From NCBI GenBank assembly GCA_900321945.1, contig ONXY01000227.1:1-6666 (forward strand): a stretch of 6,666 nt of DNA, written 5' to 3'. Below the pieces are notes generated by a model. That model had not been told where the DNA came from. It ran no database searches and worked only from the letters and a program-made list of their open reading frames with translations. Shown here piece by piece: positions 5,198 to 6,666 of the stretch. How positions within the stretch are numbered: the stretch's first letter is position 1; every line of letters starts with the position of its first letter. Both the position numbers and the translations under genes were made by a program. This DNA comes from an uncultured Eubacteriales bacterium (lineage in GTDB: Bacteria > Bacillota_A > Clostridia > Christensenellales > Aristaeellaceae).

Positions 5198-6322
5198 TTA
5201 TGTATCCAGTCTGGAGGAAGCGTCCTTCAGAAGCGCGATGACGGGCAGGTGCTGGGGACACACGCTCTCGCACTGCCCGCAGCCGATACATTCGGAAGCG
5301 CGGCCGAATCCCTGACCGATCAGGCCGCCGTAGAACGCCTTGGGCCGGAAGACATCCCCGTAGAGGGTCATCGTGTTCACAGCCCGGAATACGTCCGGAA
5401 TCGCGATATGCATCGGGCATCCGGGCGTGCAGTAGCGGCAGGAGGTGCAGCCGATCCGGGGCACGTTCAGCATGATGTCCCGGACTTTGTCCACCAGTTT
5501 CCGCTCTTCATCCGTCAGAGGCTCGAAGCGCGTGAACGTCCCGATGTTGTCCGCCATCTGTTCCGCCGTGCTCATGCCGGACAGAACGGTCATCACCCCG
5601 GGCAGCGAGCCTACGAAGCGCAGCGCCCAGGAGGCGGGGGAAGCGTCCGGACGGACGGCCCTGTACATCTGTTCCAGTTCAGGCGTCAGTTTCGCGAGGG
5701 TGCCGCCCTTGACAGGCTCCATGATGATCATGGGAATTCCCCGGCTGTGAAGAATTTCATAGAGCTCTCCGGAACGTACCACCGGATTCTCCCAGTCGGC
5801 GTAATTCAGCTGAATCTGTACGAATTCGATTTCCGGATGCGCGTCCAGCACCTGGTTCAGATAAGCCGGGCTGCCGTGGAAGGAAAAGCCGAAATGCCGG
5901 ATTTTCCCCTCCGCTTTTTTCCGCATTCCCCAGCTGAAGCAGTTGAGCTTTTCATAGGTTTCCCCGTTGCCGCCGTCCTCGATGGAATGCAGCAGATAGA
6001 AATCAAAGTAATCCACGCCGCACCGTTCCAGCTGTTCGCTGAAGATCCGGTCCCGGTCTTCCGGCTGTTTCATGCACCAGGCGGGCAGCTTGGTGGCCAG
6101 CATGAAGCTTTCCCTGGGATAACGCCTGACCAGCGCCTCCCGGACTGCCCTTTCCGAATTTCCGCCGTGATAGACGTAAGCCGTATCGAAATAATTCATG
6201 CCGGCCTGCATATACGCGTCCACCATCCGGCACAGGTGTTCGTGATCAATGACACCGTCCTTTTCCGGCAGGCGCATGAGACCGAAGCCCAGCTTCGGCA
6301 TTTTCTGCAGATCAATGCTCAT
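5198..6322 (-). CDS. Aldo/keto reductase with C-terminal two-cluster ferredoxin domain
   Basis: A 374-residue cytoplasmic oxidoreductase. Residues 1-285 form the aldo/keto reductase barrel with the full catalytic tetrad D46, Y51, K78 and H112 (NYFDTAYVYH, ATKLPAW, FYLLHS). The C-terminal tail carries two 4Fe-4S motifs of CxxCxxCxxxCP form: C292, C295, C298, C302 and C345, C348, C351, C355. This architecture is well known in anaerobes, where the clusters may pass electrons between ferredoxin-like carriers and the active site. The physiological carbonyl substrate is not known. The ATG at 6322 has AGGGGAGGG six bases upstream on the minus strand. The gene is monocistronic, divergent from the SRAP gene and convergent with bcp. 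Confidence 0.96.
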   Translation of the reverse strand: MSIDLQKMPKLGFGLMRLPEKDGVIDHEHLCRMVDAYMQAGMNYFDTAYVYHGGNSERAVREALVRRYPRESFMLATKLPAWCMKQPEDRDRIFSEQLERCGVDYFDFYLLHSIEDGGNGETYEKLNCFSWGMRKKAEGKIRHFGFSFHGSPAYLNQVLDAHPEIEFVQIQLNYADWENPVVRSGELYEILHSRGIPMIIMEPVKGGTLAKLTPELEQMYRAVRPDASPASWALRFVGSLPGVMTVLSGMSTAEQMADNIGTFTRFEPLTDEERKLVDKVRDIMLNVPRIGCTSCRYCTPGCPMHIAIPDVFRAVNTMTLYGDVFRPKAFYGGLIGQGFGRASECIGCGQCESVCPQHLPVIALLKDASSRLDT

Positions 6323-6343
6323 ACCGATCCCTCCCCTGTTTCT

Positions 6344-6364
6344 TCCGTTCGCGTTCGTCCGTTC
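6344..6364. repeat. Short direct repeat TCCGTTC in the reductase leader
   Basis: TCCGTTC occurs at 6344-6350 and again at 6358-6364, 14 bases apart, with a related GCGTTCG between them. CGTTC is therefore present three times within 19 bases, just upstream of the reductase ribosome site. It may be chance or part of a regulatory site. Confidence 0.3.
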
Positions 6365-6368
6365 TTAC

Positions 6369-6391
6369 CCTTTTCAGTTTATCAGAAAAGG
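6369..6391 (-). promoter_or_regulatory. Inverted repeat around a possible reductase -10 box
   Basis: CCTTTTC (6369-6375) and GAAAAGG (6385-6391) form a perfect 7-bp dyad. The nine bases between them read TGATAAACT on the minus strand, an extended -10-like element (TGa plus TAAACT, four of six consensus bases). No -35 box is visible at 17-18 bases. Transcription from here would leave a leader of about 45 bases. The arrangement suggests an operator straddling the reductase promoter, but the promoter itself is weak. Confidence 0.35.
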
Positions 6392-6469
6392 AGCCCGGAC
6401 GCTCTTCGATTTTTGACGGGGGAAGTTTCATTTTTTGCGCGGAATACCCGCGTCCCGGACAGGCAGGGC

Positions 6470-6510
6470 ACAGAAAAAAACCGCTCCGCGCCGGATTGAG
6501 AAAAAAACCG
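6470..6510. repeat. Tandem A-tract repeat upstream of the SRAP gene
   Basis: AGAAAAAAACCG occurs at 6472-6483 and 6499-6510, 27 bases apart. The first copy extends to ACAGAAAAAAACCG (6470-6483), identical to 3273-3286 in the VOC leader. The second copy overlaps the -35 and spacer of the SRAP promoter. Bent A-tracts or a protein-binding site are possible. Confidence 0.45.
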
Positions 6511-6524
6511 GGGAATGATACAAT
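6496..6524 (+). promoter_or_regulatory. Sigma-A promoter of the SRAP gene
   Basis: TTGAGA (6496-6501), a 17-base spacer and TACAAT (6519-6524), with TGA just before it as an extended -10. This matches the vegetative consensus at optimal spacing, 32 bases before the SRAP start. Transcription should begin near 6531, giving a leader of about 25 bases that includes the GGAAGGGGA ribosome site. Confidence 0.75.
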
Positions 6525-6555
6525 AACGGGGATCTGTACGGGAAGGGGAATAGAA

Positions 6556-6666
6556 ATGTGCTGTCGGTTTCTCATGGAGGAGGTTCCGGAACTGCAGCCC
6601 GTTCTGGAAGCGGCAAACAGGTCGCCGCTGACGGAGAAATGGGCCGGATCCGCGAGAATCGTTACC
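6556..6666 (+). CDS. SRAP (YedK/HMCES-like) abasic-site protein, N-terminal part
   Basis: Only the first 37 codons are in the window; the gene continues past the right edge. It begins M-C-C-R-F. After removal of Met1, C2 is the residue that in SRAP proteins forms a covalent link to abasic sites in single-stranded DNA, protecting them from strand breaks. The following MEEVPELQPVLEAANRSPL matches the N-terminal region of clostridial SRAP proteins as I recall them; enterobacterial members read MCGR. The later catalytic Asn, Glu and His residues are off-window, so completeness cannot be judged. GGAAGGGGA lies six bases before the ATG, and a good promoter sits upstream. Confidence 0.85.
   Translation, partial: MCCRFLMEEVPELQPVLEAANRSPLTEKWAGSARIVT

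Noticed and set aside
5249..6499. Plus-strand 416-codon open frame across the aldo/keto reductase
   Set aside because: The minus strand encodes a complete reductase with its tetrad and eight cluster cysteines. The plus frame is compositionally biased and runs through the promoter region.
1..6666. CRISPR array, tRNA, rRNA, insertion sequence or attachment site
   Set aside because: I saw no regularly spaced repeats, tRNA-like cloverleaf, transposase or terminal inverted repeats on reading through both strands by eye.

Overview
The window is chromosomal-type DNA from a GC-rich bacterium, most likely an anaerobic Gram-positive of the class Clostridia. This is an inference from four things: strong AGGAGG-type ribosome binding sites on nearly every gene, sigma-A-like promoters with extended -10 TGn elements, an aldo/keto reductase carrying a two-cluster ferredoxin tail, and an SRAP protein that begins MCCR instead of the usual MCGR. 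There are no rRNA or tRNA genes, insertion sequences, phage genes or CRISPR arrays.

Layout from left to right. Bases 1-177 hold a 7-bp hairpin and a homopurine tract upstream of a plus-strand cation diffusion facilitator (178-1308), whose metal-site residues point to manganese. It converges with a minus-strand SAM-dependent methyltransferase (1388-2143). A 238-bp divergent region with a perfect ATATCAGTGATAT palindrome separates the methyltransferase from a plus-strand pair, acylphosphatase (2382-2669) and a GNAT acetyltransferase (2700-3161). After a promoter and a structured leader (about 3235-3386) comes a second plus-strand run: a VOC/glyoxalase-like protein (3387-3854), an exported MBL-fold lipoprotein (3909-4595) and a Bcp-type peroxiredoxin (4661-5113). 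This run converges on a minus-strand ferredoxin-tailed aldo/keto reductase (5198-6322), with a strong hairpin between them. A divergent region with a well-formed promoter leads into the start of an SRAP (YedK/HMCES-like) gene that runs off the right edge (6556-6666).

The genes are mostly single-step housekeeping or stress enzymes. Several fit protection against metal, carbonyl and peroxide stress: the Mn-type exporter, VOC protein, peroxiredoxin and reductase. SRAP handles abasic-site DNA damage. No shared pathway is proved by the sequence, and I see no convincing new multi-gene defence or mobile system. The features most worth a second look are in non-coding DNA: a recurring 12-14 bp A-tract motif upstream of two genes, mutually exclusive pairings in the leader of the VOC gene, and two operator-like dyads in divergent or promoter regions.
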